A stretch of 64,000 nt of DNA from Prevotella sp. OH937_COT-195 (lineage in GTDB: Bacteria; Bacteroidota; Bacteroidia; Bacteroidales; Bacteroidaceae): NCBI RefSeq assembly GCF_003932845.1, contig NZ_RQZH01000010.1:1-64000 (forward strand). The letters run 5' to 3'. The stretch's first letter is position 1. Every line of letters starts with the position of its first letter. Positions 1-7,692 of the stretch are shown here, one piece after another. The notes below the pieces were generated by a model. It made no database searches, was not told where the DNA came from, and saw only the letters and a list, made by a program, of their open reading frames with translations. The position numbers and the translations under genes were made by a program.

Positions 1-46
1 CATCCACGGCACAGAAAATTTCCGTAATTTTGTAGTCGGTAATCAT
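1..46 (-). CDS. Transposase, IS982-like, N-terminal end only (cut by window edge)
   Basis: Reading leftwards from the ATG at 46-44 gives 15 residues, MITDYKITEIFCAVD. I recognise this as the usual opening of IS982-type transposases in Bacteroidales, which begin with a similar KITEIFC stretch. Only these residues are inside the window, so the catalytic DDE domain cannot be checked and family assignment rests on this short match. It lies at the left edge of the defence-type genes that follow. Confidence 0.5.
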   Translation of the reverse strand, partial: MITDYKITEIFCAVD

Positions 47-360
47 GAGTATATTCTTTTATTTAACCTTATAAGTAATTGAAAGTCACCTATAAAGGCA
101 CAAAGAATATCCCAGATTACCAACTTTTTAGATGAATTTCTTATCCCGAACTGGCGTCATAAGTGTATATAGTAATTGGTAATGATACCTTCTGATGAAG
201 TTATATTGTAAACCAATCGAAAATAACGCTTATGTCTTAAATAATAACGAAGGCGATATATATATGCACGTTTATAATTAATAATGTACCAATTTCTGAT
301 GTAAATAAAACGTAAATCGAATTATTTTCGTATCTTGTGCAACCACAAAACTATAGAAGT
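47..360. other. Probable end of the insertion sequence and leader of the defence operon
   Basis: No gene is seen here. The stretch 141-157 (TTATCCCGAACTGGCGT) resembles the terminal inverted repeat I associate with Bacteroidales IS982 elements and would be the outer end of the element whose transposase starts at 46. The partner end is outside the window, so this cannot be confirmed. From 158 to 360 the sequence is AT-rich. A weak promoter-like TATCTTG at 331-337 lies just before the first defence gene. Confidence 0.3.
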
Positions 361-1452
361 ATGTCAAACGATATATTACGAATAATAGAAGGTGGTCTGA
401 ATAATGACAAGCGTAAGATTATAAATTATGCAACCAGACTTGCCAAACAAGCAAGAACAGACGGCGATGAGGAGTTTGCAAAGTGTATTATGGAGCGCAT
501 TGAGAGTACCAATTCTCAGAGTGCTGCCACGGCTGACGCTATACGTATGATTCCGTTTGACATTGATAGTAAGATGCAGATGGTGCAGGTTGTGCCAGAA
601 GACTCAACTCGTACTGAGATTATACTGTCGGATATGGTGGAGAAACAAGTGAATGATTTTATTAATATCATTTGTCATTCCGAAGAGTTAGAGTTGTCTG
701 GTATCAATGTTATCAAAACATTGCTTCTGTATGGTGCCCCTGGATGTGGCAAAACTTCCATCGCGCATTACATTAGTGAAAAGACCAAGTTACCTCTCGT
801 TGTGGCAAGACTTGATGGCCTCGTGTCATCGTTGTTGGGTAGTACAGCCAAGAACATAAGACGTATCTTTAACTATACCAGCAGTATGCCATGCATCCTG
901 TTCCTTGATGAGTTTGATGCAATAGCCAAGGCTCGTGATGATAACCATGAACTTGGAGAGTTGAAAAGAGTGATCAATAGCTTGCTCCAGAACATTGATG
1001 AGTTGTCATCGTCAAGTGTACTAATTGCAGCAACAAATCACCCTGAACTCCTTGACAAAGCTGTATGGCGCAGGTTCTTGACAAAGGTTGAAGTGGGCAT
1101 GCCTTCAGAGAGCAATAGACTAAAGATTATAGAATCTCAGTTGAAAGGTTTTGAAAGCAGTTTTGCCAGAGATTCTTCTAAAATGAAGGTACTGTCGGAT
1201 TTGATGTCGAATATGTCTCCTTCAGATATTGCTACTCTATTCACAAAATTGAAAGTAAATAGTATTATACATGGTACGCGTAGCATAGAATTTGAATCAG
1301 TATTAGCATCAATATATGAGAATGGCGGTTCTGATGCATCTTTTGATGATTATGTACGCTTCTTAAATAAATATGGTGTGACACAGGTAACAATTTCCAA
1401 GATGTTGGAGATAAGTCTCAGACAAATAAGAAATATTTTATCAGAAAAATAA
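361..1452 (+). CDS. ietA: AAA+ ATPase, IetA-like (anti-phage IetAS pair)
   Basis: A 363-residue AAA+ ATPase. Counting from the ATG at 361, Walker A GAPGCGKT lies at about 125-132, Walker B ILFLDEFD at 179-186, sensor-1 AATNH near 223 and paired arginines (WRRF) near 236. A helical N-terminus of about 100 residues precedes the ATPase domain, and the C-terminus looks like a small helix-turn-helix. The frame could start at a GTG at 337, but the ATG opening MSNDIL fits relatives better. It ends 6 nt before a subtilase frame. An AAA ATPase paired with a subtilisin-like protease is the layout of ietA-ietS, first described in Agrobacterium plasmid maintenance and later as an anti-phage system. Its role here is inferred from that pairing; the ATPase may regulate or remodel the protease. 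Confidence 0.75.
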   Translation: MSNDILRIIEGGLNNDKRKIINYATRLAKQARTDGDEEFAKCIMERIESTNSQSAATADAIRMIPFDIDSKMQMVQVVPEDSTRTEIILSDMVEKQVNDFINIICHSEELELSGINVIKTLLLYGAPGCGKTSIAHYISEKTKLPLVVARLDGLVSSLLGSTAKNIRRIFNYTSSMPCILFLDEFDAIAKARDDNHELGELKRVINSLLQNIDELSSSSVLIAATNHPELLDKAVWRRFLTKVEVGMPSESNRLKIIESQLKGFESSFARDSSKMKVLSDLMSNMSPSDIATLFTKLKVNSIIHGTRSIEFESVLASIYENGGSDASFDDYVRFLNKYGVTQVTISKMLEISLRQIRNILSEK

Positions 1453-1458
1453 CAGACT

Positions 1459-2013
1459 ATGCCTAAAGAATTTCCTATACAGAGCGTTTCTTTTCGTGGG
1501 AAAAGAGATCAATTCCTTACAGAAGGCGGTGGTAGAAAAGTGTTGCCTAAGTGGGTTACAGACGATGTGGTGTCTGAAAATGCACGTCGCGTATCATCAC
1601 AGTTGGATGACATGTCATCCTTCTTTGAGGATGAAAGGACTTTGCCATTGTTGACTGAGGTATCCATGCACAGCAAAGCAACAGCAAAATCTCATAGGCC
1701 TGCTGTTAGGAGTCTGTTTGATGATGGCAATCGGCACAATGTGTTGGGCATTTCTTCTGTAGGTAAACTTCTTGTGAAGATTGATTCCAAAGAAGATCTG
1801 GATATAATACAAAGACGCTTTACTACCAATAGACAAAATCTTACGGACAAAAGAAAGATTGGATTGGCAGCCGTAGAGAATCTGAAGAAGTATGAGCCTA
1901 TTGTTGATACTGATATACGAGATGCAAAGGTTTTGAAACTTCAACTTGTGGATTATCAAAATAACGAGTTTAATCATCGGTCGCAAATGCTGCTAGAGGC
2001 AGTATGCGGTTAG
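1459..2013 (+). CDS. ietS: N-terminal part of an IetS-like subtilase, ended by an in-frame TAG
   Basis: 184 residues with no known stand-alone domain. The frame is the same as that of the peptidase starting at 2020: only TAG, TAT and GAT separate the end of this piece from the GTG of the next, and no frameshift is needed. I read 1459-3768 as one subtilase gene of about 768 residues broken by an amber codon at 2011-2013. The N-terminal piece has a basic, glycine-rich opening (FRGKRDQFLTEGGG) and ends inside what looks like the propeptide-like region preceding the catalytic domain. A natural two-protein split with coupled translation remains possible. The ietA stop is 6 nt upstream. Confidence 0.6.
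   Translation: MPKEFPIQSVSFRGKRDQFLTEGGGRKVLPKWVTDDVVSENARRVSSQLDDMSSFFEDERTLPLLTEVSMHSKATAKSHRPAVRSLFDDGNRHNVLGISSVGKLLVKIDSKEDLDIIQRRFTTNRQNLTDKRKIGLAAVENLKKYEPIVDTDIRDAKVLKLQLVDYQNNEFNHRSQMLLEAVCG
2011..2013 (+). other. In-frame amber codon splitting the IetS-like reading frame
   Basis: TAG lies in frame 1 between AVCG and YDVALS, with open frame on both sides. Other genes in this window (rpe, rprX) end in TAG, so TAG is a normal stop in this organism and general recoding is unlikely. The next in-frame start is GTG at 2020. The two ATGs at 2015 and 2018 are in another frame and close after a few codons. Confidence 0.8.
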
Positions 2014-2019
2014 TATGAT

Positions 2020-3768
2020 GTGGCTCTATCTGTCTTGAATTATTCCAGCAATCTTAGACTCTTCGCATTAACGAATGTTTCGGAACAAGCTCTATCTGCA
2101 ATTGTGACTATGGATTCAGTGCTTGCAGTTAGGAAAATGCCTACAATCGTATTTGAAGCATCACCAGAACCCGACAATACAGAGATTGAAATAATGAATC
2201 CAATGGAGGGTGTAAACTACCCTCTGGTTGGATTGTTAGACACTGGAGTTTCGGAGTTTTGTGAGCATCTGACTCCCTGGATGATAGAAACAGAAGTTAA
2301 TGCAGCTGAGCTAATGGATGAAGAAATTGACCGACGTCATGGAACGGCCGTTGCCAGTGTATTGAATTATGGTGACTTTCTGGAGAGTCAGGATATGACC
2401 CAATGTGGTCCATGCAAAATACTCAGCTGCGTGGTGAATACATCACCAGACAGAGCAGAGATAATGGAGCACGAGTTGCTAATGAATATTCAACAAGCCA
2501 TAGCCTTGCACCCAGAGGTCAAGATTTGGAATCTTTCTCAGGGGACAAGACTTGAAATCGATGATGAAGTTTATTCTGACTTTGAGGTGGCGCTTGACAG
2601 TTTACAGTCAACGAACAGGATTCTTATCTGTAAGTCGGCAGGGAACGTAATTGGTGATTCATACCGTATAACACACGGTGCAGACTCGCTATTGAGCCTT
2701 GTGGTAGGTTCTATAGCGCATAAGAAAATCACCGAGAGAGAGGCTGAGGTCAATGACCGGAGCCCGTTTTCAAGAATTGGTCCAGGTGTAGAGAATGCTG
2801 TGAAACCAGATCTCGTACACTATGGCGGTAATCAGGATACTCATTTGTCTCTCCTCTCGGAGTGGGGACGACAGTATTGTCTGGACAGCGGGACGAGTTT
2901 TTCCACACCTCGTGTGGCTGCTCTTGCTGCTAACCTCTATTCCCTGTTGGGTGAAGACGTAACTCCGTTGCTTGTTAAAGCCATAATGGTACATCATGCC
3001 AATTATCCTGCAAATATTAAGAAAACCTCTGGTGATCTGCGCAAGGAAATGGGATTTGGTTTGCCGGAGGTTATTGATAATATGTTGAACAATGACCGCG
3101 ATGAGTGTACCATGGTATTCCGTCATACATTGGAGAAAGGACACGATATTGTCTCATTGGATTTCTCATATCCTCAAAGTATGGTGACGGACGGTTTTTA
3201 TGATGGAGAGATAACAGTGACACTCGCTGTAAATCCAATCCTTGATGCCAGCCAAGGTAATGAATACTGTCAGAGTCAGATAGATGTACTTTTGGAAACA
3301 TACGACCATGTGGTTCATGTACCACTTCAACCTCGTGGAGTAGTTCGTAATCCTGATAGAATGAGTAATGATGCTGCAAACGTTCTTAATCAAGGACATT
3401 ATGCAGCAAAGTCGTTCAAAACAGAGTACGCAAAAGAACGCGTTCTCATTGAACAAGGGTTCAAGTATCAGCCGATCAAAAAGTATCATGTAGATCTTTC
3501 CAAAATGAAACCTGCTCAGAAAAAAAAGATACTGACTACTGGCAAGAAGTGGGCTCTAAAACTGAGAGGCTTATACAGAGAAGCCGCAGAACAATCTATG
3601 TTCAGAGATGGTGTAGTTTTATCGCAGGATGTTGTCGTGATAGTAACTATAAAAGATTCTGGCCGGCGAGGTGTGGCATATGGCGAATGTATACAACAAC
3701 TTCAGGAACGAGGTTATGTACATAACGACTTGCGTGTACGCGAAAAACTATATGTTGATAATGAATAA
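2020..3768 (+). CDS. ietS: Subtilisin-like (S8) serine protease, IetS catalytic part
   Basis: 582 residues from the GTG at 2020. The S8 triad is intact: Asp74 in LLDTGV, His107 in HGTAVAS and Ser293 in SGTSFSTP, with the oxyanion Asn209 in SAGN. No signal peptide is present, so the protease should be cytoplasmic, as expected for a defence protease. A C-terminal region of about 250 residues follows the catalytic domain, rich in beta-type segments and ending with a basic helical stretch (about 480-520) and KDSGRRGVAYG. It stands behind an AAA ATPase, the IetAS arrangement. Because the catalytic domain is whole, the protein could still be active if translation restarts at 2020. It lacks part of the usual N-terminal region if the upstream piece is not joined to it. 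Confidence 0.8.
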   Translation: MALSVLNYSSNLRLFALTNVSEQALSAIVTMDSVLAVRKMPTIVFEASPEPDNTEIEIMNPMEGVNYPLVGLLDTGVSEFCEHLTPWMIETEVNAAELMDEEIDRRHGTAVASVLNYGDFLESQDMTQCGPCKILSCVVNTSPDRAEIMEHELLMNIQQAIALHPEVKIWNLSQGTRLEIDDEVYSDFEVALDSLQSTNRILICKSAGNVIGDSYRITHGADSLLSLVVGSIAHKKITEREAEVNDRSPFSRIGPGVENAVKPDLVHYGGNQDTHLSLLSEWGRQYCLDSGTSFSTPRVAALAANLYSLLGEDVTPLLVKAIMVHHANYPANIKKTSGDLRKEMGFGLPEVIDNMLNNDRDECTMVFRHTLEKGHDIVSLDFSYPQSMVTDGFYDGEITVTLAVNPILDASQGNEYCQSQIDVLLETYDHVVHVPLQPRGVVRNPDRMSNDAANVLNQGHYAAKSFKTEYAKERVLIEQGFKYQPIKKYHVDLSKMKPAQKKKILTTGKKWALKLRGLYREAAEQSMFRDGVVLSQDVVVIVTIKDSGRRGVAYGECIQQLQERGYVHNDLRVREKLYVDNE

Positions 3769-3797
3769 CAACGAATAACGAAAAGACATTTAACATT

Positions 3798-3992
3798 ATG
3801 TCCAAATACATTAAAGTGCATATCAATAACGAGGTTATCTATCTGAACCCCGAGTTTATTGTTGGATTGGAACCATACAAGGACTGTGAGACCATCTTGC
3901 ACCTTTCGTACCCTTACTACACAAACAACAATATCTTGATTGTTAATGAGGACATACACTCAATGTGCAGAATGCTTAATATAGAAGAGTAA
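3798..3992 (+). CDS. 64-residue protein of unknown function in the defence operon
   Basis: A small acidic protein placed between the subtilase (29 nt before) and the TIR protein (1 nt after: TAA, then A, then ATG). This spacing is strong evidence for a real, translated gene. The opening KVHINNEVIYLNPEFIVGLE followed by a second beta-rich half recalls the small FlbD-like fold, but the resemblance is by eye only. It has no signal peptide or membrane segment. It may be an accessory, sensor or inhibitor of the flanking protease or TIR effector; this is inference. Confidence 0.65.
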   Translation: MSKYIKVHINNEVIYLNPEFIVGLEPYKDCETILHLSYPYYTNNNILIVNEDIHSMCRMLNIEE

Positions 3993-3993
3993 A

Positions 3994-4818
3994 ATGACAA
4001 CAGCAGAAGCATTAGACAAGGTACAAGAATTCCGACAACTCCTTGATTTGCTTGACAAAGAAGAAGAGCGACCTGGAATAAGAAGTGAGATAAACCAACT
4101 TATGCCGCTTGTCCGTCGTATCATCGGAATGACGGGACAGGGTAAGACTGTCACGATTGGACCACCGCCTATGATTGGTGGTCTGGTAATGAAGAATATC
4201 AATCCTTTTGATATTCTCTTCACCCCTCCATACGGAATGTTCAACGATATTTTGTCATATTGTATTGATATCATTGACTCCACTATAGGTGTATTAAAGT
4301 CCGATGACAAATTCATTGAGAAGTTTGAGAAGGCTATAAATGAACACAAAAAGAGTCGGTCAAAAGTGAAATCTTCATACAGCAATCGGGTATTTGTAGT
4401 TCATGGCAGAGACAATGAGAAGAAAGAAGCCTGTGCTCGTGTACTTGAACACTTGGGCTTCGAGGCAATCATTCTTCATGAACAAGCAAATAGAGGTAAG
4501 ACAATTATAGAAAAGTTTGAAGATTATTCAGACGTTGGCTTTGCTGTAATTCTAATGACACCCGATGATGTGGGTGGTCTCAAAGGTCAAGAGCAGAAAG
4601 ACAGGGCACGTCAAAATGTGGTTTTCGAGTTAGGCTATTTCATCGGAAAGTTTGGCCGTAATCGCGTAATGGCTTTGGGGGATGGGGATATAGAGATTCC
4701 TACAGATATAAGTGGGGTAGTTTATACGGCTCTTGATCCACAATGTTTCTGGAAATTTGCATTAGCGAAAGAACTGAAAGAGGCCGGTTATGAGGTTGAT
4801 ATGAACAGTCTTTCTTAA
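3994..4818 (+). CDS. TIR-like nucleotide-binding protein (CAP12/Pycsar-type TIR), likely NADase effector
   Basis: 274 residues. The C-terminal half (about 131-274) is a bacterial TIR-like domain of the PF10137 type: NRVFVVHGRDN opens the first strand at 131, ILHEQANRGKTIIEKFE follows, then VILMTPDD at 186-192 and QNVVFELGYF at 207-216. Glu212 in VFELG is at the place of the catalytic glutamate of TIR NAD-cleaving enzymes. The N-terminal 120 residues are helical and may bind a partner or signal. GMTGQGKT near 45-52 is not a true P-loop in context. Such domains act as NAD+-depleting abortive-infection effectors in several defence systems. Being last in an IetAS operon suggests a joint system, which is inference. 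Confidence 0.75.
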   Translation: MTTAEALDKVQEFRQLLDLLDKEEERPGIRSEINQLMPLVRRIIGMTGQGKTVTIGPPPMIGGLVMKNINPFDILFTPPYGMFNDILSYCIDIIDSTIGVLKSDDKFIEKFEKAINEHKKSRSKVKSSYSNRVFVVHGRDNEKKEACARVLEHLGFEAIILHEQANRGKTIIEKFEDYSDVGFAVILMTPDDVGGLKGQEQKDRARQNVVFELGYFIGKFGRNRVMALGDGDIEIPTDISGVVYTALDPQCFWKFALAKELKEAGYEVDMNSLS

Positions 4819-4831
4819 TCTTTCACCACCT

Positions 4832-5041
4832 ATGCTCTACCACTACACTTCCATCCTAGCAATGACGAGTATCCTGAAGGAAGAGGCGATTATAGGGACG
4901 ATGTGCTTCTGGGCAACGATCTATGACTGTTTTGTGGATAAGGAGTTGTATCGGTTGGGAGTGGAGACGATACGGAGGCTGTTGCCGGAGATTGAGAAGG
5001 AACTCCCCGCGGACAGGCGACTGGCACAGGGCTTCGACTAG
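4832..5041 (+). pseudogene. DUF2971-family gene, broken after the first domain
   Basis: 69 residues beginning MLYHYTSILAMTSILKEE, with CFWATIYDCFVDKEL, the conserved opening of DUF2971 proteins (normally about 250-300 residues). The frame stops at 5041 and no convincing continuation is seen, so this is a remnant or the 5' half of a decayed gene. It starts 13 nt after the TIR gene, so it probably belonged to the same operon. DUF2971 genes often occur in accessory and defence regions. Confidence 0.6.
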
Positions 5042-5408
5042 AAGATGATTGAGGGAAACGTGAATCTATCGTGCCTCTCACGATTCGCCCTGACAACGAA
5101 TAATTGATTCCGACATGATACATGGGTATAAGTGGAGGATATGCGTGGAGAGAAGCAGGGCGAAAAAATGTAGTCTTCGGAGGTTGCATTTTACCATAAG
5201 AATACACGGAAAACAAAAAGCCGCCACAACGGACGGCTCTACGAAAATTTTTTTGAGAAAATTCTTTTTCTCACAATATACACTTATCTTTGCAATAGGT
5301 TATTCGAGTTATGCAAAGCGTTGTATATCATTGTGGAAGATAGGATGCTAAGTCATTACGTACTGTATTTCATAACTCATGAGTCTATTGAGTGCCAATC
5401 ATTTGAAC
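5042..5408. other. Gene-poor right edge of the defence island
   Basis: No gene can be supported. The reading frames here have no family resemblance and probably include decayed remains of the DUF2971 gene. A short inverted repeat AGCCG/CGGCT sits at 5225-5238 and a GAGAAA/TTTCTC hairpin at 5255-5272. A promoter -7 form TATCTTTG lies at 5285-5292 on the plus strand, with no recognisable gene behind it. Confidence 0.5.
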
Positions 5409-5858
5409 CTAAATGATAGATTTCTGTACAAAAACTATCTTGTTAGGTAGTTTTTGCCATTTGTTCTTTACGGGAAATTTAAAGACACTTCCGTTTATGT
5501 GTTGAAACTCCAGTGTTCCATTTTCTTTTATTGACAATGTTGCTTTGAAATCTTCACTTCCATAATTGTTAATTACCTCTATTGTTGCTGTATTTCCTTT
5601 TTTTATTTGTGATGATGTTATTGCCCAAATATGGCTTGTTTGATTAGAACCAAAATATCCGTCAAGTTCTCCGAGTATCTCTTGATTGGGAATTAAAACG
5701 TTTTTTTCTTTTAAATTAATTACAAGGTATATTTTATGTTCTTCGTTAAAGAAACGACCTGTAAAATCGGTTGTTGTTGTGTTGTCGTTTTTAATTTCTT
5801 GTGCATTTATTGAAAATGACAGAATACTGAAAAATATTATTAAAAAGGTTGTCTTCAT
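5409..5858 (-). CDS. Small secreted protein of unknown function
   Basis: 149 residues from the ATG at 5858. The frame continues upstream to a TTG, but the promoter at 5880-5910 rules that start out. The N-terminus MKTTFLIIFFSILSFSINAQ is a clear signal peptide with cleavage after NA. The mature protein is short, beta-rich and low in cysteine; I recognise no family. It is transcribed alone, divergent from glycogen synthase. Confidence 0.7.
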   Translation of the reverse strand: MKTTFLIIFFSILSFSINAQEIKNDNTTTTDFTGRFFNEEHKIYLVINLKEKNVLIPNQEILGELDGYFGSNQTSHIWAITSSQIKKGNTATIEVINNYGSEDFKATLSIKENGTLEFQHINGSVFKFPVKNKWQKLPNKIVFVQKSII

Positions 5859-5879
5859 AAATTTGGCTGTTTGTTTTTG

Positions 5880-5910
5880 CAAAGTTAAATAACTTTGGTC
5901 AAGAAATCAA
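5880..5910 (-). promoter_or_regulatory. Promoter of the small secreted protein
   Basis: On the minus strand, TTG (5908-5910) is followed after 20 nt by TAACTTTG (5880-5887), the Bacteroidetes sigma -33/-7 form. It places transcription start near 5875, consistent with the ATG at 5858. Confidence 0.65.
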
Positions 5911-5940
5911 GTATTTTTCGTATTTTGTATATATCGAAAT

Positions 5941-5970
5941 TTGGATTTTTTTTTTTTTATGTTATCTTTG
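5941..5970 (+). promoter_or_regulatory. Promoter of the glycogen operon
   Basis: TTG at 5941-5943 and TATCTTTG at 5963-5970 with a 19-nt spacer made of a long T run. It lies 20 nt before the glycogen synthase ATG. Confidence 0.7.
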
Positions 5971-5990
5971 CACTACGTTATATTTGATGA

Positions 5991-7649
5991 ATGATGAATA
6001 ATAGGTTAGTTTTTCCCGACTATGTTTTTGAATCGAGTTGGGAGGTTTGTAATAAGGTAGGAGGAATTTATACTGTACTTTCGACACGTGCAAAGACTAT
6101 GCAGGACAAGATTAAGGATAAGATAATATTTATTGGTCCTGATTGCTGGAAGAATGAGTCCTGCCCTTTTTTCTTGGAAGAAAAAGATTTGTTTTGTGAT
6201 TGGAATGAGCATGCTGTCAAAGAAGGACTTAATATAAAGATAGGTCGTTGGAATATTCCGGGAAATCCCATAGCAATACTTGTTGATTTTTCATGTTTCT
6301 ATGATAAAAAGAATGAGTTATATACCTATTTTTGGGAGAAATTCAATGTGGATTCTCTTCATGCTTATGGCGATTATGATGAAGCATCAATGTTTTCTTA
6401 TGCTGCAGGTTTGGTCGTTGAAAGTTTTTATAATTGGTATTTAAACAAGTCTTATAAAGTAATTTACCATGGAAATGAATGGATGACAGGTTTAGGTGTG
6501 CTGTATATAAATAAAGTATTGCCGGAAATAGGAACTGTATTTACTACCCATGCTACGAGTATAGGCAGGAGCATTGCAGGCAATGACAAACCTCTGTATG
6601 ATTATCTTTTTGCATACAATGGTGATCAGATGGCTTTAGAATTAAATATGCAGAGCAAACATTCTATAGAAAAGCAAACTTCAAAGTTTGTGGATTGTTT
6701 TACTACTGTGAGTGAAATTACTGCAAACGAATGTCGTGAACTGCTTGACAAATCTACCGATGTCGTTCTTCCTAATGGATTTGATAATAGTTTTGTTCCC
6801 GAAGATAATGTTTTTGAAACAAAAAGAAAGGCTGCACGTAAACGTTTGCTTGAGATTGCAAATGCTTTGTTCGGAACAGAACTTGGTGATGATACAATGA
6901 TTGTGTCAACGAGTGGCAGGTATGAATTCAGAAACAAGGGAATAGATGTATATATAGAAGCCGTGAACAGATTGCTTGATGATAACAATCTTGGAAAAAA
7001 TGTACTTGCGTTGATAGAAGTTCCCGGATGGGTAGGCGAACCTCGTAAGGATTTGGCAGACAGATTGAGTTCCGGCATAAAATACGATACACCTCTTGAA
7101 ATACCGGAGATAACCCATTGGCTTTATGACATGAACAATGATCGCGTTATGAGGATGTTGAAATCTCTTAATATCCAAAATAGGTTTAACGATAAGGTTA
7201 GACTGATGTTTATCCCTTGTTATCTTACAGGTAATGACGGTATATTGGATATAAACTATTATGACCTTGTTCTTGGTAATGATTTATGTATCTATCCATC
7301 TTATTATGAACCATGGGGATATACTCCAATGGAGTCTATTGCATTTAAGGTTCCGTGTATAACTACAGATTTGGCCGGGTTTGGTATGTGGGTAAATTCC
7401 GAGAAAGGAGCATATTGTGAAATTGAGGATGGAGTGAAAGTTATACATCGTACCGACTATAACTATTTTGAAGTTGCAGATGAAATTAAAAATACCATTG
7501 TCAAATTCTCAAACATGAAAGATTCTGCTATAGAAAAATGTCGTTCCAATGCCGAAAAATTATCCCAAAAGGCACTATGGACTAATTTCATAAAATATTA
7601 TGAGAAAGCGTATGATATTGCACTTCGAAAAGCAGAATGTAGGAAATAA
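5991..7649 (+). CDS. Glycogen synthase, GT3 (eukaryote-type) family
   Basis: 552 residues. The opening FESSWEVCNKVGGIYTV (13-29) matches the GT3 glycogen synthases of animals, fungi and Bacteroidetes, where KVGGIY binds the nucleotide sugar, rather than the GT5 GlgA of most bacteria. The E-x7-E retaining-glycosyltransferase motif is visible as Glu440 and Glu448 in EPWGYTPMES. It should extend alpha-1,4-glucan from UDP- or ADP-glucose in the cytoplasm. The phosphorylase gene follows after 43 nt in the same direction, so synthesis and breakdown of storage glycogen are coded together. Its own promoter is just upstream. Confidence 0.88.
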   Translation: MMNNRLVFPDYVFESSWEVCNKVGGIYTVLSTRAKTMQDKIKDKIIFIGPDCWKNESCPFFLEEKDLFCDWNEHAVKEGLNIKIGRWNIPGNPIAILVDFSCFYDKKNELYTYFWEKFNVDSLHAYGDYDEASMFSYAAGLVVESFYNWYLNKSYKVIYHGNEWMTGLGVLYINKVLPEIGTVFTTHATSIGRSIAGNDKPLYDYLFAYNGDQMALELNMQSKHSIEKQTSKFVDCFTTVSEITANECRELLDKSTDVVLPNGFDNSFVPEDNVFETKRKAARKRLLEIANALFGTELGDDTMIVSTSGRYEFRNKGIDVYIEAVNRLLDDNNLGKNVLALIEVPGWVGEPRKDLADRLSSGIKYDTPLEIPEITHWLYDMNNDRVMRMLKSLNIQNRFNDKVRLMFIPCYLTGNDGILDINYYDLVLGNDLCIYPSYYEPWGYTPMESIAFKVPCITTDLAGFGMWVNSEKGAYCEIEDGVKVIHRTDYNYFEVADEIKNTIVKFSNMKDSAIEKCRSNAEKLSQKALWTNFIKYYEKAYDIALRKAECRK

Positions 7650-7692
7650 AGTAATAAGTAAAAATAAAAAACAGAATTAAAAACAACAGATT

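Noticed and set aside
2015-2038. ATG ATG at 2015 and 2018 as the start of the protease
   Set aside because: They are in a different frame from the peptidase and reach a TGA after a few codons.
4132-4149. GQGKT in the N-terminal half of the TIR protein as a P-loop
   Set aside because: It lacks the preceding strand and the GxxxxGK(S/T) spacing, and is followed by a proline-rich stretch.
5115-5351. 78-residue frame on the plus strand
   Set aside because: No signal, domain or conserved look; it crosses an inverted repeat and a promoter form, and is probably chance in decayed DNA.
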